Assembly: GCA_946615525.1 (NCBI GenBank)
Contig: CAMOHW010000021.1
Location: 1 to 9,718, forward strand
Reading direction: 5' to 3'
DNA: 9,718 nucleotides
DNA from: an uncultured Clostridia bacterium
GTDB lineage: Bacteria; Bacillota; Clostridia; Oscillospirales; CAG-272
Shown here piece after piece: positions 5,682 through 9,718 of the stretch. Numbering within the stretch: the stretch's first letter is position 1; each line of letters opens with the position of its first letter. Under the pieces are notes generated by a model that saw only the letters and a list, made by a program, of their open reading frames with translations, was not told the origin of the DNA and made no database searches. The position numbers and the translations under genes are program-made.

Positions 5682-6785
5682 ATGATCTGCAATCGCATTC
5701 GCGTTTCGGATTTTCGGAACATTGCCAAAGCCGATGTTGCCTTTTCGGAAGGGGTCAACCTTTTGGTGGGCAAAAACGCGCAGGGCAAGACCAATTTGCT
5801 GGAAGCCATTTTTTACGCCTCGGTGGGCAAGAGCTTTCGCACCTCTGCCGACGAGGAAATGATCCGCTTTGGCGCCGAACTGTTTGAGGTGTCGCTGGAT
5901 TTTGCCGACTCGGTGAGAGAGCAAAATCTAACCGTCCGCCTCTTAAAAGGCAAGCGCCGGAGGATCGAGCATAACAAGGTCCGCCTTTCTAAGGTTTCGG
6001 ACGCGCTGGGGCTGTTCCGCACCGTGCTATTCTGCCCGGAGCACCTCTCCATCGTCAAGGACGGACCCGGCGAGCGGCGCAACTTTTTGGATGTTGCCAT
6101 CTCCCAGCTCTACCCCGCCTATCTGCAAAGTCTGCAACGCTACAACAAGGCGCTCAAACAGCGCAACCAACTCCTGAGGGACGCCGAAGAGGACCCTCAA
6201 ACCTTCCGTGGAACAGCCGATCTTTGGTCGGCGGAGCTTGCGCGCGAAGCGGCAATCATTTCGGGTTACCGCGCGCGCTACTGCAAACAACTGGATCCCG
6301 CCGTGCGTCAGATCTTTGCAGAGATGACCGAGGGGGGTGAGGTGCCCGAACTGGCGTATGAATCCTCGCTGCATCTTGACCCCGAAGTTTTGGAGGACGC
6401 CGCGGCGACCGAGCAGGCATACCTGGAAAAACTGACAAACAACCACGAGCGCGAAATTGCCGCCGGGACGACCCTTTGGGGCATCCACAAGGACGATATT
6501 CGCATGGATTTGAACCAAAAACCGGCAAGAATGTTCGCGTCTCAAGGGCAACAACGCTCTATGGCACTGGCAATCAAGCTGGCGGAAGGCAATATCTGCG
6601 AGTCCATTTGCCACGAGATGCCTGCCTACCTGTTGGACGACGTCTTTTCGGAACTGGACGCCGCCCGGAGAAACTATCTTGCCGAGAAGATCAAAGGTCG
6701 GCAGGTCATTATTACCACCTGCGAGGAAAACCTGCCCGCCGCGGGTAGCATCATCCGCGTGGAGAACGGTCAGTATTTGCAATAA
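5682..6785 (+). CDS. recF: DNA replication/repair SMC-like ATPase RecF
   Basis: RecF binds gapped DNA and, with RecO and RecR, promotes RecA loading at stalled forks and gaps. The 367-residue protein has the family layout: N-terminal IRVSDFRNI (6-14), Walker A GKNAQGKT (30-37), the RecF segment FCPEHLSIVKDGPGERRNFLD (117-137), the ABC-type signature ASQGQQRSMALAIKLAE (286-302) and Walker B with D-loop YLLDDVFSELD (316-326). The ATG at 5682 fits the usual RecF start. Its ribosome binding site is poor: GGGAG at 5662-5666 is 15 bases away. Translation may therefore depend on dnaN, whose stop codon is 25 bases upstream. The small S4-domain gene (yaaA) that separates dnaN and recF in many Bacillota is absent. 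No frameshift or missing catalytic residue is apparent. Confidence 0.96.
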   Translation: MICNRIRVSDFRNIAKADVAFSEGVNLLVGKNAQGKTNLLEAIFYASVGKSFRTSADEEMIRFGAELFEVSLDFADSVREQNLTVRLLKGKRRRIEHNKVRLSKVSDALGLFRTVLFCPEHLSIVKDGPGERRNFLDVAISQLYPAYLQSLQRYNKALKQRNQLLRDAEEDPQTFRGTADLWSAELAREAAIISGYRARYCKQLDPAVRQIFAEMTEGGEVPELAYESSLHLDPEVLEDAAATEQAYLEKLTNNHEREIAAGTTLWGIHKDDIRMDLNQKPARMFASQGQQRSMALAIKLAEGNICESICHEMPAYLLDDVFSELDAARRNYLAEKIKGRQVIITTCEENLPAAGSIIRVENGQYLQ

Positions 6786-6793
6786 AAAGACAA

Positions 6794-6881
6794 TTCAACC
6801 TGCCCAATGTTGCCAAGACAGTTTTGAAAACTTATTTGTTTCATAAAGTTTTTTGCCCAGCTTTTTTATAAAAAAGCTGGG
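6794..6881 (+). repeat. Dispersed hairpin repeat, copy C, opposite orientation
   Basis: It starts 8 bases after the recF stop codon. The 49-base body (6794-6842) matches the reverse complement of copy B at about 38 of 49 positions. It is followed by ATAAAGTTTTTTG (6843-6855), identical to the linker of copy A, and a 26-base perfect palindrome (CCCAGCTTTTTT 6856-6867, AAAAAAGCTGGG 6870-6881). All three parts are in the same order as in copy A, which supports one defined element. It may double as an end to the dnaN-recF transcript. Confidence 0.8.
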
Positions 6882-6882
6882 G

Positions 6883-6936
6883 ACCTTCTACGCGCGCGCG
6901 TGCGCGCGTGTGCGCGTAAAAGAAATAATAGAAGGT
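6883..6936. other. Z-DNA-prone alternating tract framed by an inverted repeat
   Basis: Bases 6889-6918 alternate pyrimidine and purine without a break for 30 bases, almost all CG with a few TG steps, the sequence type most prone to left-handed Z-DNA. ACCTTCTA (6883-6890) is mirrored by TAGAAGGT (6929-6936), so the tract sits in the loop of an 8-base inverted repeat. It lies 15 bases upstream of the remB ribosome binding site. AATAAT (6924-6929) could be a -10, but no -35 is visible. Confidence 0.65.
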
Positions 6937-6964
6937 TCGCGCAAAGCGTTAAAAAGGAGTTTTT

Positions 6965-9390
<2,426 letters not shown>

Positions 9391-9422
9391 TCCTCACCGC
9401 CGCATGAAAGGAGAACGAAACC

Positions 9423-9718
9423 TTGGATAAGAAAAAAGAACAAGAACTTTCGCGCGAGGAAGAACTTGCGTTGTTTGAAAAACAGAAAATTGTTGACGTC
9501 CACATGGAGCATGAGGTGAAAAAATCCTTCATCGAGTATTCCATGTCGGTCATTATGGCGCGCGCATTGCCCGACGTGCGCGACGGGCTCAAACCCGGTC
9601 AGCGCCGCATTCTTTACGCGATGTGGGAGGACGGACTTGTCCACTCCAAACCCTTCCGCAAGTCGGCTACTACCGTTGGTAACGTGCTGGGTCGCTATCA
9701 CCCGCACGGCGACGCTTC
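9423..9718 (+). CDS. gyrA: DNA gyrase subunit A, N-terminal part (runs off the window)
   Basis: GyrA carries the catalytic tyrosine of gyrase (beyond the window). The 98 visible codons start with a charged leader ([19 protein letters not shown]), then the family core: [21 protein letters not shown] (31-51), [16 protein letters not shown] (52-67) and GRYHPHGDA (90-98). The start is a TTG at 9423 with AAAGGAG (9407-9413) nine bases upstream; no ATG or GTG is better placed. It lies 32 bases after gyrB, so the two are surely one operon. The residue after HPHGD, equivalent to Ser83 of Escherichia coli, is Ala98 (GCT, 9714-9716). The first Met-like alternatives inside the frame (codon 28) would remove only the leader but lack a ribosome binding site. 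ParC is an alternative family, but the pairing with gyrB makes GyrA far more likely. Confidence 0.94.
   Translation, partial: MDKKKEQELSREEELALFEKQKIVDVHMEHEVKKSFIEYSMSVIMARALPDVRDGLKPGQRRILYAMWEDGLVHSKPFRKSATTVGNVLGRYHPHGDA

Noticed and set aside
6924..6929. AATAAT as the -10 of a remB promoter
   Set aside because: No -35 or extended -10 accompanies it; 17 bases upstream is the CG-alternating tract.

Overview
This window is a replication-origin neighbourhood of a Bacillota (Firmicutes) chromosome, most likely a class Clostridia organism with fairly high GC. The evidence is the conserved order dnaA - oriC - dnaN - recF - remB (DUF370) - gyrB - gyrA, AGGAGG-type ribosome binding sites throughout, a near-consensus sigma-A promoter before dnaA, and protein sequences of Clostridia type. 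The exact family cannot be fixed from the sequence alone. Every gene lies on the + strand.

Layout. 1-98: short leader with A/T hairpins. 99-2048: an ABC-F ATPase with a C-terminal coiled coil, where many Bacillota have rpmH/rnpA. 2049-2361: an elaborate terminator (three hairpins closed by a fourth, GC-rich helix, then a T tract), a 16-bp palindrome, the dnaA promoter and a structured dnaA leader. 2362-3723: dnaA. 3724-4504: a 781-bp gene-free origin. It holds two copies of a dispersed repeat, DnaA boxes of the form TTTTCCACA, phased T tracts, an AT-rich pyrimidine stretch suited to unwinding, and a run of inverted repeats leading into a probable dnaN promoter. 4505-5656: dnaN. 5682-6785: recF, with no S4-domain yaaA gene between it and dnaN. 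6786-6964: a third repeat copy in opposite orientation and a 30-bp alternating purine-pyrimidine (Z-DNA-prone) tract. 6965-7282: remB-like gene. 7354-9390: gyrB. 9423-end: the first 98 codons of gyrA.

How it works together. DnaA should bind the boxes 3' of its own gene and melt the AT-rich stretch beside dnaN. DnaN is the sliding clamp for the replisome, RecF acts in gap repair at forks, and GyrAB removes the supercoils ahead of forks. RemB is a small DNA-binding regulator commonly embedded in this cluster.

No previously undescribed multi-gene system is evident; the coding content is housekeeping. The most interesting material is non-coding: the dispersed repeat family with hairpins, the Z-DNA-prone tract, the cloverleaf-like terminator and the origin architecture. 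There are also some protein peculiarities: a DnaA insertion and a divergent domain IV, a basic insertion in RemB, and a natural alanine at the quinolone-determining position of GyrA.
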